A stretch of DNA of 24,748 nt from an uncultured Clostridia bacterium. Lineage in GTDB: Bacteria > Bacillota > Clostridia > Oscillospirales > Acutalibacteraceae. A program made the position numbers and the translations under genes. Positions 7,227 to 15,675 of the stretch are shown here, in pieces; the first letter of the stretch is position 1; every line of letters starts with the position of its first letter. Below the pieces are notes generated by a model, which was not told where the DNA came from, did no database searches, and worked only from the letters and a program-made list of their open reading frames with translations. Where the stretch lies: NCBI GenBank assembly GCA_947565265.1, contig CANOFK010000001.1, positions 1-24,748 of the forward strand, written 5' to 3'.

Positions 7227-9041
7227 ATGGAAAAGGCAAAAAAAGACCAATCGACAAAAGCAAAAAAATCCAGCATCCTCCGCTTTTACCCCCTGACCAA
7301 GGGCCTGCGGAGGTGCTTTCTGGGGGCCATGGTCACGGTGGTGCTCTCTGCCCTGGCAAACTACATGACCCCCCAGGTCATCCGGGTCACGGTAGACTCT
7401 GTTATCAACGACAATCCCTTTGCCCTGCCCGGTTTCCTGCTGAACTGGGTAGAGGCCCTGGGTGGCCGGGCGTTCCTGCGCAGCCACATTGTGGTATGCG
7501 CAGGGGCAGCCTTGCTGTTCGCCGTAATTGCCGGCGTGACCAACTACCTTTCCCGCATGAACCTGGCCAAGGCCAGCGAGGGCACCATCCGCCGCTTGCG
7601 GGACAAACTCTTCTCCCACATCCAGCGGCTGCCCTACGCCTGGCACAACGCCCACCAGACCGGGGACATTATCCAGCGCTGTACCCAGGATGTGGAGCTC
7701 ATCCGCAATTTCGTCAACGACCAACTGATGTCCGTGGTGCGCACGGTGCTGGCCATTGGCATCTCCCTTACGCTGATGTTCCTGATGAACGTACAGCTTT
7801 CCCTGATCGTGCTGGCCTTTATCCCCATGGTGCTGGGCTACTCCATGGTATTCTTTGTGCTGGTAGGGAAAAAGTTTGACCAGGCCGACCACACCGAAGG
7901 CGAACTGACCGCTCTGGTGCAGGAGAACCTGACCGGCGTGCGGGTGGTACGGGCCTTTGGCCGCGAGCGTTTCGAGATCGACCGCTTTAGCAAAAAGAAC
8001 CAAGAGTTTGCGGACCTGTGGAGCCATCTGGGCACCATTCTGGGTATTAACTGGGGTCTGGGCGAGCTGTTCGCTGGCCTGCAGGCTCTGGTAATCATGG
8101 TTGTAGGCGTGTTCTTTGTAGAGAACGGCTCCCTCACCGAAGGGGAGTTCTTGGCCTTTACCGCCTATAACTCCATGCTGGCTTGGCCTGTGGCCCAGTT
8201 GGGCCGCATCTTAAGCGAATTGAGCAAAACATCCATCAGCGCCACCCGTATCTTCAGCATTCTGGACGCGGAAGAGGAGCAGGAATGCCCCGACCCTCGC
8301 ACCCCGCCTCTGGACGGGGACATTGTGTTCGACCATGTAAGTTTCGGCTACAGCGAGGGCGCCGGCGTGGTAGAGGACGTCAGCTTTACCATTAAGGCCG
8401 GCAGCACCTTTGGCATTCTGGGGGCCACCGGCAGCGGCAAATCCACCCTGATGTACCTGCTTGACCGGCTGTACGAGTTGCCGGAGGGCCAGGGTTCCAT
8501 TACCATTGGCGGGGTGGACATACGCAAAATGAAACGGGAGCACCTGCGCCGGGGCATCGGCATGGTGCTGCAAGAACCCTTCCTGTTCTCCAAGACCTTC
8601 CGGGAGAGCATTGCCGACGGCTCCAGCCGTCAGGATCTGGACACCGTACGCCGCTACGCCCGCATGGCGGTCATTGACGACGCCATTGAGAACTTCTCCC
8701 AGGGGTATGACACCCCCATCGGCGAGCGGGGCGTCACCATCTCCGGCGGGCAAAAGCAGCGGGTGGCCATTGCCCGTATGCTGATGCAGGACACCCCCAT
8801 CAAGGTGTTTGACGACTCCCTCTCCGCCGTAGACATGGAAACGGACCAGAAGATCCGCCAGTCCATTAAAGAGAACGTCCACGGCACCACCATCCTCATC
8901 GCCCACCGCATCACCACCCTGATGAACGCCGACCAGATTCTGGTGCTGGACCGGGGGCGGGTAGCCCAAATGGGCACCCATCAGCAGTTGGCCGGGGAAG
9001 ACGGTATCTACAAGCGCATATACGAGATGCAGAAGTCATAA
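7227..9041 (+). CDS. ABC exporter half-transporter, degenerate-site subunit
   Basis: This 604-residue protein has an N-terminal six-helix exporter domain (about 25-330) and a C-terminal ATPase domain (about 365-604). ATPase motifs are Walker A GATGSGKST at 399-407, Q-loop Q449, signature ISGGQKQ at 505-511, Walker B IKVFDD at 525-530, and H560. The catalytic Glu after Walker B is replaced by Asp (D530). That substitution marks the degenerate-site partner of heterodimeric exporters such as TM287/288 and BmrCD. The ATG at 7227 follows GAGGT closely, and the basic N-terminal tail MEKAKKDQSTKAKK is cytoplasmic. It probably pairs with the product of the next gene, 114 bp downstream. Substrate (drug, peptide or lipid) is unknown. 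The gene is probably controlled by the structured leader. Confidence 0.94.
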   Translation: MEKAKKDQSTKAKKSSILRFYPLTKGLRRCFLGAMVTVVLSALANYMTPQVIRVTVDSVINDNPFALPGFLLNWVEALGGRAFLRSHIVVCAGAALLFAVIAGVTNYLSRMNLAKASEGTIRRLRDKLFSHIQRLPYAWHNAHQTGDIIQRCTQDVELIRNFVNDQLMSVVRTVLAIGISLTLMFLMNVQLSLIVLAFIPMVLGYSMVFFVLVGKKFDQADHTEGELTALVQENLTGVRVVRAFGRERFEIDRFSKKNQEFADLWSHLGTILGINWGLGELFAGLQALVIMVVGVFFVENGSLTEGEFLAFTAYNSMLAWPVAQLGRILSELSKTSISATRIFSILDAEEEQECPDPRTPPLDGDIVFDHVSFGYSEGAGVVEDVSFTIKAGSTFGILGATGSGKSTLMYLLDRLYELPEGQGSITIGGVDIRKMKREHLRRGIGMVLQEPFLFSKTFRESIADGSSRQDLDTVRRYARMAVIDDAIENFSQGYDTPIGERGVTISGGQKQRVAIARMLMQDTPIKVFDDSLSAVDMETDQKIRQSIKENVHGTTILIAHRITTLMNADQILVLDRGRVAQMGTHQQLAGEDGIYKRIYEMQKS

Positions 9042-9060
9042 CCCCCAAGGCCCAACCACA

Positions 9061-9089
9061 GCAAGCGCCCGGCCATAACCGGCGTTTGC
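9061..9089 (+). other. Hairpin between the two ABC genes
   Basis: Bases 9061-9072 pair with 9079-9089 to give an 11-bp stem with one G-T pair and a single bulged C, around a CCATAA loop. No T-tract follows. It may stabilise the message or tune expression of the second gene relative to the first. The rest of the 114-bp spacer ends in the ribosome site AAGGAGA. Confidence 0.4.
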
Positions 9090-9155
9090 CCCATCACAAG
9101 GTACGCCCCCCCTTTCAGGCGCACCCCAGCCCGCGGAAACCGTAAGGAGAACCAA

Positions 9156-10991
9156 ATGAAAAAAGAGATACAAGCGCAAAAACCCCAAGAACGTTTCCAC
9201 ACCCTAAAGGTGTGGCGGAAAATGTTGCCCTATGTCAAGCCCTACCGCAAGCTTATCGCCGCGATTTTCGCGGCCATGCTGGCAGACGCGGCCATTGCGG
9301 TGGCCTACACCCTGCTGGCCGGCTATGTGGTGGACCGCTTTGTCACCCCCCGGGCCTATCAGGGCATCACCCTGTTTGCCCTGCTGTACGCCGGGCTGGT
9401 ACTGGTAAAGACCCTGGCCCAAATCACTCTGGGTAGCGTAGCCCTTCGTCTGGAGATGTACATAGCCCGCGATTTGAAAAAAGAGGTATTTACCCATCTA
9501 CAGTCCCTCAGCTTTTCCTACTACAACCAGACTCCCGTAGGCACCATCGTGGCCCGGGCCCTACAAGACCCCGGCCGCATCGCAGAGGGCATCCCCTGGA
9601 TCCTGGTGGATGCTGTATACTGCACGGTGTACGTGTTCAGTTGCCTTGCGGTCATGCTGGTGGTCAACTGGCGGCTGGGGTTGTTGATTCTGGCCGTGGT
9701 GCCATTTATCGCGGCATTCACGGTTTTCTTTGAGCAGCGCATCCTGCAAGTCAACCGCCAGGCCCGCAAAATCAACGCCGAAGTTACCCGCCACTATAAC
9801 GAGGGCATCTCCGGCGCCAAAACCTCCAAAACCCTCTGCATTGAGGACAAGAACCTGGCGGCCTTCCATCAGGTCAGCGAAAATATGCGCCGCACCAGCA
9901 TCAGGGCCGTTATGCTGGATGCCATCTACATCCCGGTTATCAGCTTTTTAACCGCCCTGGCCGTGTCCTTTGTCATTACCGGCGGCGGCGGCATGGCCCT
10001 TGTAGGGGGCATAACCATCGGCCAGCTAACTATCTTCGTGAACTTTGCCCTGCAAATCGCCGAGCCGGTCCAGATCTTCGCCTTCCAGGTCACGCGTTTC
10101 GTGTCCATGCAGGCCAATATCGAGCGGGTGATGGAACTGCTGGAACTGGAGCCGGAGATCACCGACACCCCGGAGGTCATCGAGAAATACGGTACCTCTA
10201 TGGACCCGAAACCGGAGAACTGGGAGCCCCTCACCGGCCGCGTTACCTTTGACGACGTGACCTTCCAGTACCCGGACGGCCACGAGAACGTGCTGGAACA
10301 CTTCGACCTGGACGTGCCCGCAGGCTCCACCGTGGCCATTGTGGGGGAAACCGGCGCAGGCAAGTCCACGCTGGTCAATCTGGCCTGCCGGTTCTTTGAG
10401 CCCACCGGCGGCCGGGTGCTGATCGACGGCCGGGACTACCGGGAGCGCAGTATGCTCTGGCTCCACAGCAATATCGGCTATGTGCTGCAAACGCCCCACC
10501 TGTTCTCCGGCTCGGTAAAGGAGAACATCCGCTACGGCCGTCTGGACGCCACCGATGAGGAGATCATCGCCGCGGCTAAGCTGGTCAACGCCCATGACTT
10601 TATTATGCGCATGGAAAAAGGCTACGACAGCGACGTGGGCGAGGGCGGCGGCCAGCTCTCTACCGGGGAGAAACAGTTGGTATCCTTTGCCCGGGCCGTG
10701 CTGGCCAACCCCCGTATCTTTGTGCTGGACGAGGCCACCTCCTCTATTGACACCAAAACCGAGTCCCTGATCCAGGAGGCCATCTCCACCCTGCTGACCG
10801 GCCGTACCTCCTTCCTCATTGCCCACCGGCTCTCCACCATCCGTAAGGCCGATATGATCCTGGTGGTCCGGGACGGCAAGATCATCCAGCGGGGTACCCA
10901 CCAGCAGTTGATGGACCAGGGCGGCTACTACGCCGACCTCTATAATAAACAGTTCGAATCTGAAACCACCGAGGCCGCTTTCGCCCGGTAG
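9156..10991 (+). CDS. ABC exporter half-transporter, catalytic-site subunit
   Basis: This 611-residue protein has an exporter transmembrane domain (about 25-325) and an ATPase domain (about 360-611). Motifs are Walker A GETGAGKS at 398-405, Q445, Walker B IFVLDE at 521-526 with the catalytic Glu (E526), and H557. The signature is LSTGEKQ (501-507) instead of LSGGQ. A degenerate signature here, together with Asp in Walker B of the upstream subunit, is what one degenerate ATP site in a heterodimer requires, because each site uses Walker motifs from one chain and the signature from the other. The ATG has AAGGAGA 7 nt upstream. The two genes probably form one operon that ends at the terminator near 11140-11180. 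Substrate unknown. Confidence 0.94.
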   Translation: MKKEIQAQKPQERFHTLKVWRKMLPYVKPYRKLIAAIFAAMLADAAIAVAYTLLAGYVVDRFVTPRAYQGITLFALLYAGLVLVKTLAQITLGSVALRLEMYIARDLKKEVFTHLQSLSFSYYNQTPVGTIVARALQDPGRIAEGIPWILVDAVYCTVYVFSCLAVMLVVNWRLGLLILAVVPFIAAFTVFFEQRILQVNRQARKINAEVTRHYNEGISGAKTSKTLCIEDKNLAAFHQVSENMRRTSIRAVMLDAIYIPVISFLTALAVSFVITGGGGMALVGGITIGQLTIFVNFALQIAEPVQIFAFQVTRFVSMQANIERVMELLELEPEITDTPEVIEKYGTSMDPKPENWEPLTGRVTFDDVTFQYPDGHENVLEHFDLDVPAGSTVAIVGETGAGKSTLVNLACRFFEPTGGRVLIDGRDYRERSMLWLHSNIGYVLQTPHLFSGSVKENIRYGRLDATDEEIIAAAKLVNAHDFIMRMEKGYDSDVGEGGGQLSTGEKQLVSFARAVLANPRIFVLDEATSSIDTKTESLIQEAISTLLTGRTSFLIAHRLSTIRKADMILVVRDGKIIQRGTHQQLMDQGGYYADLYNKQFESETTEAAFAR

Positions 10992-11004
10992 GCTTGCTCC
11001 CTAT

Positions 11005-11103
11005 CCTGCCTAGAACCCTTTCCCTGTGGGGCTCCGCCTCACTCCCTGCCTAGAACCTTTCCTCTGTGGGGCGCTGCCCCACACCCCGCTTAGAACCCTT
11101 TTT
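11005..11103. repeat. Imperfect 40-bp tandem repeat, two copies plus a partial third
   Basis: Units at 11005-11044 and 11045-11085 both begin CCTGCCTAGAACC and contain a GTGGGGC hairpin (11026-11042 imperfect; 11066-11082 perfect, GTGGGGC-GCT-GCCCCAC). A third start, CGCTTAGAACCCTTTTT, runs into the palindrome at 11089-11120. The GTGGGGCGCTGCCCCACACCC core recurs at 19882-19902, so this is probably a genome-wide intergenic element. Confidence 0.7.
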
Positions 11104-11120
11104 GAAAAAAGGGTTCTAAG
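11089..11120. other. Perfect 15-bp palindrome
   Basis: CTTAGAACCCTTTTT (11089-11103) and AAAAAGGGTTCTAAG (11106-11120) are exact complements around GA. The A/T run next to the loop could make it a bidirectional terminator-like element, but no external T-tract follows on the plus strand. It lies 98 bp after the second ABC gene. Confidence 0.55.
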
Positions 11121-11139
11121 AACTCCCAAAAACTTTTAA

Positions 11140-11180
11140 GGGGGCTGCGCCCGTTGCATGGGGCGCGGCCCTCCTTTTTT
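11140..11180 (+). terminator. Intrinsic terminator of the ABC operon
   Basis: A 13-bp GC-rich stem (11140-11152 with 11161-11173, two G-T pairs, 8-nt loop GTTGCATG) is followed by one C and TTTTTT (11175-11180). This is a textbook plus-strand terminator about 150 bp after the exporter stop codon. Confidence 0.8.
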
Positions 11181-11362
11181 GCGCTTTTTGTGCAAGGGCA
11201 CGGGCTACGATTTTTTCTTTTTTTGTAAAGCGGCTCTCTCCTTTTAGAAAAGGACTTAACTTCCCAGGTACATCGCCGAAAACAAATGAATTATGGTTCA
11301 CTTCCCAACCGGCGGTTGTGTGAACAGCCCCGCCCATATAGGCCGGTTGGTAGGAGAAAAGC
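11181..11362. other. Gene-free segment between convergent terminators
   Basis: No gene is supported here. A minus-strand TTG-started frame of 82 codons (11364-11116) has no ribosome site and no recognisable product. The segment holds a short hairpin (TCCTTTT 11239-11245 with AAAAGGA 11248-11254) and a bulged stem at 11296-11325 (GTTCAC...GTGAAC outer, CAACC...GGTTG inner). CCAACCGGC (11305-11313) can alternatively pair with GCCGGTTGG (11342-11350), giving two competing folds. Confidence 0.5.
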
Positions 11363-11404
11363 AAAAAAGCCGTTCATCGCCCAACCAGTGGTCGAGTGAA
11401 CGGC
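11363..11404 (-). terminator. Intrinsic terminator for purL
   Basis: Read on the minus strand, GCCGTTCA (11404-11397) pairs with TGAACGGC (11376-11369) and is followed directly by TTTTTT (11368-11363). An inner CGACC/GGTTG stem with one mismatch extends it. It lies about 120 bp beyond the purL stop codon and is a strong rho-independent candidate. Confidence 0.75.
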
Positions 11405-11452
11405 TTGATGCCATTAGGCCGACAGAAAACGGCTCAAAAGTCTTTGGGGATT

Positions 11453-11485
11453 CTTAAACCCCTTTCTTCGAGAAAGGGGTTTAAG
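11453..11485. other. Perfect 15-bp palindrome beside the purL stop
   Basis: CTTAAACCCCTTTCT (11453-11467) and AGAAAGGGGTTTAAG (11471-11485) are exact complements with a TCG loop. It begins 39 bp beyond the purL stop on the minus strand. It resembles the palindrome at 11089-11120 in size and layout, but it lacks a clean T-tract. Confidence 0.55.
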
Positions 11486-11524
11486 CCGCCGGAGGCAAAA
11501 AGCCGCCGATTGTAGCAATTCCGT

Positions 11525-14500
11525 TTAGCGGAAATACTCTACGCCGGAGCGGAAGAGGAGTTGATCCTTATGGCCGGGGACATTGCGGTAGAGTTCGCGG
11601 CCCCGGCGCTCAGAGTGGCCCATTTTGCCCAGCACCCGGCCGTCTGGGCTGGTAATGCCCTCAATGCCGCAGACAGAGCCGTTGGGGTTCCACTGGATAT
11701 CCCCGCTGACGTCACCGTTGGGGCTGACATACTGGGTGGCCACCTGCCCGTTGGCGATAAGGGCTTTCAAGGCGGCCTCATCGGCCACAAAGCGGCCCTC
11801 GCCATGGGAAACCGGGATGGTATGCACGTCCCCCGCGCGCACACCCCGCAGCCAGGGGGACTTGACACTGGTCACCCTGGTATACACCATACGGGACACG
11901 TGCCGGCCCAGGGAGTTAAAGGTCAAAGTCGGCGCTTTGGGATCCGGGGGGGTGATCTTTCCGGTAAGCACCAACCCCAGCTTAATCAGCGCCTGGAACC
12001 CGTTGCAGATACCCAAAACCAGCCCGTCCCGCTGCTCCAGCAGATGGGTAACGGCCTCGGCGATCAGCGGGTTGCGGAAGGTGGTGGCGATGAACTTGCC
12101 GGAGCCTTCCGGCTCGTCGCCACCGGAGAACCCGCCGGGCAGCATAATGATCTGGCTGCGGCGGATGGCCTGCTCTAGCCGGCGGATGGTGTCCTCAATA
12201 TCCCCAGGGGTCAGGTTGCGCACAATAAGCACTTCCGCCTCAGCGCCCACCTTCTCAAAGGCCCTGGCAGAGTCCACCTCGCAGTTGGTGCCGGGGAAGG
12301 CCGGAATCACCACATGGGGCCGGGCCGTTTTGATAGCCGGGCTGCCGGTGTTGCGCTGGGTGAACAGGGGCACATCCGCAGGCATGGGCGCAGGGGCCGC
12401 CTGGTTGGGGAATACCTTCTCCAAAACCCCACCCCAGGCCTCTATCAGCCGGTCCACGGGAACCTTTTCGCCATCAATTTCTACACAGTCCCGGCCGGTA
12501 GTGTGGCCCAGCAAGGTTCCGCAGCCCACCTGCGCCTCCTCCGAAAGGGCCACTACCAACGAGCCCTGCAAGGGCGCAAACAGGGCTTCCGGGCTAAGGC
12601 CCTTCTCAAACTTAAAGCCCAGCCGCTCGCCAAAGCACATACGCATCACGCAGGCGGCAGCACCGCCCTCCCGCACCACACCGGCGGCGGTAATGTCCCC
12701 ACAGTGGATATGCCGCAACACCTGCCGGTACATCTCCTTCAGTTTCTCCCAGTGGGGCATATCATCCCCGTCGGTGGGCACAGGCAGCAGTACCAGTTGG
12801 CTGCCCGGATGCTTTACGCAGGCGGAAAGGGTACGGCTGGCCTTAGTCATCGCCACCGCAAAGCTGACCAATGTAGGAGGCACGTCCAACTCCTCAAAAG
12901 AGCCGGACATACTATCCTTGCCGCCAATGGCCGGCAGGCCCATGCCCATTTGGGCGCTCAGGGCCCCCAGCAGGGCCGCGGCGGGCTGCCCCCAACGGGC
13001 GGGGTCGGCCTGCAAACGGCAGAAGTACTCCTGAAAGGTCAGCCGGGCCTTCAAGGGGTCGGCCCCAATGGCCGCCAACTTTGAGAGGCTCTCCACCACC
13101 GCGTAGGCCGCCCCCATAAAGGGGGACCACCGGGCCACGCCGGGAATGTAGCCGTAGGCCATTGCCGTAGCGTCGTCGGTTTCGCCGGTCAGTACCGGCA
13201 CTTTCGCCGCCATAGCCTCTTCCGGGGTCAGTTGATAGGTGCCCCCAAAGGGCATCAGCACCGTGGCCGCGCCAATGCTGGAGTCAAACCGCTCGCAAAG
13301 GCCCTTCTGTCCGCATACCTCCAGCCGGGCCATGTTGTCCACCAGTGCCTGGGCCAGGGGCTGGTCCCGCAGTTGGGCAGGCACCGTGGTGCGGTAGCAG
13401 TCCCCCCTGGGCGCCCGGATCTCCGCGTCCGCGTCCTGGGTAACACCGTTGGTGTCCAAAAACGCCCTTGCCAAGTCCACCACCGCGTCCCCCCGCCAGT
13501 GCATCACCAACCGGGGCTCCTCCGTCACCCTGGCCACGCTCTGGGCGTCCAGATTCTCGGCGGCGGCCAAAGCCTTAAAGGCGTCTACGTCCTCCGGGGC
13601 CAGCACCACGGCCATGCGCTCCTGGCTTTCAGAGATCGCCAGTTCCGTCCCGTCCAGCCCCTCATACTTTTTGGGCACCTGATCCAGGTCAATGGACAGC
13701 CCCGGGGCCAGCTCGCCAATGGCCACGCATACGCCCCCCGCGCCAAAGTCGTTGCAGCGCTTAATAAGCCTGGCCGCCTCCCCGTTACGGAACAGCCGCT
13801 GGATCTTCCGTTCGGTAGGCGGGTTGCCCTTTTGCACCTGTGCCCCGCACACCTCCACCGACTTCTTTGTGTGGGCCACGCTGGAGCCCGTGGCCCCACC
13901 GATGCCGTCCCGGCCGGTAGCCCCGCCCAGCAGCACCACTACATCTCCGGGGGCGGGGACTTCCCGGCGCACATTGGCTTTGGGCGAGGCCCCAATCACC
14001 GCGCCGATCTCCATGCGCTTGGCCACATAGCCGGGGTCATACAGTTCCGTCACCTGGCCTGTGGCAAGGCCCACCTGGTTGCCGTAGCTGGAATACCCCG
14101 CCGCCGCCCCGGTGGTGATCTTCCGGCTGGGCAGCTTGCCGGGCAGGGTCTTTTCAAAGGGGAGGGTGGGGTCGCCGCTGCCTGTTACCCGCATGGCCTG
14201 GTACACATAGGCCCTGCCGGAAAGCGGGTCCCGGATGGCCCCGCCAAGACAGGTGGCCGCGCCGCCAAAGGGCTCTATCTCGGTGGGGTGGTTGTGCGTT
14301 TCGTTTTTAAACTGGATGAGCCAGGTTTCCGTTTTGCCGTCGATGGTCACAGGGGCCTCTATGGAGCAGGCGTTGATCTCCTCACTCACGTCCAGATCCG
14401 GGGCCAGGCCCTTTTTGCGCAGGTACTTGCCCCCAATGGTCGCCATGTCCATCAGAGAAACCGGCCGCTTTGTGTCCTTGCCGTACAGCTCGTCCCGTAA

Positions 14501-15274
14501 GCGCAGATAGCCGGCCAGGGCCTGCTCCACGGCGGCCTTCAGGGGGCCGTCCTCCACCTCCACACGGCCCAGCCTGGTCAGGAAGGTAGTATGCCTGCAA
14601 TGGTCGCTCCAGTAGGTATCGATCACCCGCAGTTCCGCCACGCTGGGGTCCCGCCCCTCCTGGTCCCTGAAATAGTCCTGGCAGAAGGCCAGGTCGGCCA
14701 GGGTCATGGCAAAGCCCATCTGGTTATAGAAACCTTCCAGTTGCTCCCTCCCCCAGCCGGTAAAGCCTTCGATACGGGCCACGTCGGCGGGCACAGGGGC
14801 GTCCATGCGCAAACTTCCGGGCGCGGGGCCCATGGCCGCCTCTCTGGCCTCCACCGGGTTGATCAGGTAGGCTTTGGCCTTGGCAAACTCTGCCTCTGTA
14901 ACCGCCCCCTTCAGGCCGATAACCTTCGCATAGCCCACAGCGGGCCGCTCGCCCTGGGTCAGCAACTGTATGCACTGGGCGGCCGAGTCCGCCCGCTGGT
15001 CGTACTGGCCGGGCAGGTACTCGGTGGCAAAGGCCTGGTACTCCTCCGGCAGGGCAAAGCCCGCGGGGTACACGCTGTCCATGTTGGGTTCCGACAGCAC
15101 CGTTTCCGCCGCCAGCCCAAACTGCTCCTCTGTCAGGCCCTCCACGTCGTAGCGGTTCAGGATGCGCACCTCCTCCAGGCCCGCAAGCCCCAGGTTGCCC
15201 TTTAAGTCTGCCAGCAGGGCCTGCGCCTCCACGTCAAAGCCAGGGTTTTTCTCTACAAAAACTCTTGTTACCAT
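11525..15274 (-). CDS. purL: Phosphoribosylformylglycinamidine synthase, single chain
   Basis: This 1249-residue enzyme catalyses the ATP- and glutamine-dependent conversion of FGAR to FGAM in purine synthesis. An N-terminal PurS-like region precedes the first synthetase half (DTYWSDHCRHTTF, then NETHNHPTEIEPFGGAATCLGG). The second half carries GGKDSMSGSFEELD. The C-terminal class I glutaminase begins near HVVIPAFPGTNCE, with nucleophile C1090 (LGICNGFQ) and H1220/E1222 (GHSERRG) in E. coli-like spacing. This is the fused large form rather than the separate PurS/PurL/PurQ set of Bacillus. The ATG at 15274 has GGGAGGT 8 nt upstream and a consensus promoter 39-67 nt upstream. It stands alone, with no other pur gene nearby. 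No purine riboswitch fits in its leader of about 30 nt. Confidence 0.97.
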   Translation of the reverse strand: MVTRVFVEKNPGFDVEAQALLADLKGNLGLAGLEEVRILNRYDVEGLTEEQFGLAAETVLSEPNMDSVYPAGFALPEEYQAFATEYLPGQYDQRADSAAQCIQLLTQGERPAVGYAKVIGLKGAVTEAEFAKAKAYLINPVEAREAAMGPAPGSLRMDAPVPADVARIEGFTGWGREQLEGFYNQMGFAMTLADLAFCQDYFRDQEGRDPSVAELRVIDTYWSDHCRHTTFLTRLGRVEVEDGPLKAAVEQALAGYLRLRDELYGKDTKRPVSLMDMATIGGKYLRKKGLAPDLDVSEEINACSIEAPVTIDGKTETWLIQFKNETHNHPTEIEPFGGAATCLGGAIRDPLSGRAYVYQAMRVTGSGDPTLPFEKTLPGKLPSRKITTGAAAGYSSYGNQVGLATGQVTELYDPGYVAKRMEIGAVIGASPKANVRREVPAPGDVVVLLGGATGRDGIGGATGSSVAHTKKSVEVCGAQVQKGNPPTERKIQRLFRNGEAARLIKRCNDFGAGGVCVAIGELAPGLSIDLDQVPKKYEGLDGTELAISESQERMAVVLAPEDVDAFKALAAAENLDAQSVARVTEEPRLVMHWRGDAVVDLARAFLDTNGVTQDADAEIRAPRGDCYRTTVPAQLRDQPLAQALVDNMARLEVCGQKGLCERFDSSIGAATVLMPFGGTYQLTPEEAMAAKVPVLTGETDDATAMAYGYIPGVARWSPFMGAAYAVVESLSKLAAIGADPLKARLTFQEYFCRLQADPARWGQPAAALLGALSAQMGMGLPAIGGKDSMSGSFEELDVPPTLVSFAVAMTKASRTLSACVKHPGSQLVLLPVPTDGDDMPHWEKLKEMYRQVLRHIHCGDITAAGVVREGGAAACVMRMCFGERLGFKFEKGLSPEALFAPLQGSLVVALSEEAQVGCGTLLGHTTGRDCVEIDGEKVPVDRLIEAWGGVLEKVFPNQAAPAPMPADVPLFTQRNTGSPAIKTARPHVVIPAFPGTNCEVDSARAFEKVGAEAEVLIVRNLTPGDIEDTIRRLEQAIRRSQIIMLPGGFSGGDEPEGSGKFIATTFRNPLIAEAVTHLLEQRDGLVLGICNGFQALIKLGLVLTGKITPPDPKAPTLTFNSLGRHVSRMVYTRVTSVKSPWLRGVRAGDVHTIPVSHGEGRFVADEAALKALIANGQVATQYVSPNGDVSGDIQWNPNGSVCGIEGITSPDGRVLGKMGHSERRGRELYRNVPGHKDQLLFRSGVEYFR

Positions 15275-15312
15275 AATAGTGACCTCCCAAGCGGGACATT
15301 GGATTTGCCCCT

Positions 15313-15341
15313 ATTATATCACAAAAAAATCCGCCGGTCAA
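15313..15341 (-). promoter_or_regulatory. purL promoter
   Basis: On the minus strand TTGACC (15341-15336), a 17-nt spacer and TATAAT (15318-15313) give a near-perfect sigma-A promoter. Transcription would start near 15306, about 30 nt before the purL ATG. Confidence 0.8.
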
Positions 15342-15615
15342 CGCGAACCCCCTGCCCTCTACCTGTTCCGGGCCAAACCGGCAAAAATCCCCCCTCCTTG
15401 CCACAAACCTGGCCATCCCACCCGCTTTTGTGGCGATCCCCCAGTCGCCCCCCCAAACGCACATTAAAACGCAAAAAATCCGTCCACCTTTTCAAAGGTA
15501 TTGGGGATTTCTGGGGAGCATAACTAAGAGTTGGCTATGCCACCCCTTCAACCGCCGGAGGCCAAGGTTTCGCCATAAACTCTTCTTTTGGGCACGCCCT
15601 GCCCCCTCCCCCCGG
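15342..15615. other. Gene-free part of the purL/O-antigen-ligase divergent region
   Basis: No gene is supported in this stretch. An open frame on the plus strand extends the downstream gene by 82 codons, but it crosses the promoter at 15616-15644. One possible stem pairs AAGAGTT near 15526 with AACTCTT near 15578. Nothing else is recognised. Confidence 0.5.
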
Positions 15616-15644
15616 TTGACATCCCCGCCCATTTCCACTATAAT
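15616..15644 (+). promoter_or_regulatory. Perfect consensus promoter for the O-antigen-ligase-like gene
   Basis: TTGACA (15616-15621), exactly 17 nt, then TATAAT (15639-15644). A start near 15651 leaves about 25 nt before the ATG at 15676, with AAAGGGG as ribosome site. This settles the choice of start codon for the next gene. Confidence 0.85.
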
Positions 15645-15675
15645 GCTTGTATTACCGCCTTACAGAAAGGGGCGT

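Noticed and set aside
10950..10975. GTTCGAATC resembling a tRNA T-loop
   Set aside because: It lies within the coding end of the second ABC gene, and no cloverleaf stems surround it.
11116..11364. 82-codon minus-strand frame in the purL/ABC gap
   Set aside because: It starts with TTG without a ribosome site, overlaps the T-run of the purL terminator, runs through another terminator and repeats, and has no recognisable product.
13232..14500. 422-codon plus-strand frame opposite purL
   Set aside because: The purL match is full length with catalytic residues; this frame is an antisense shadow rich in G, H, P and R, with no recognisable domain.
15430..15675. 82-codon N-terminal extension of the O-antigen-ligase-like gene
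   Set aside because: A perfect promoter lies within the extension, the translation is P/R-rich, and the ATG at 15676 has its own ribosome site.
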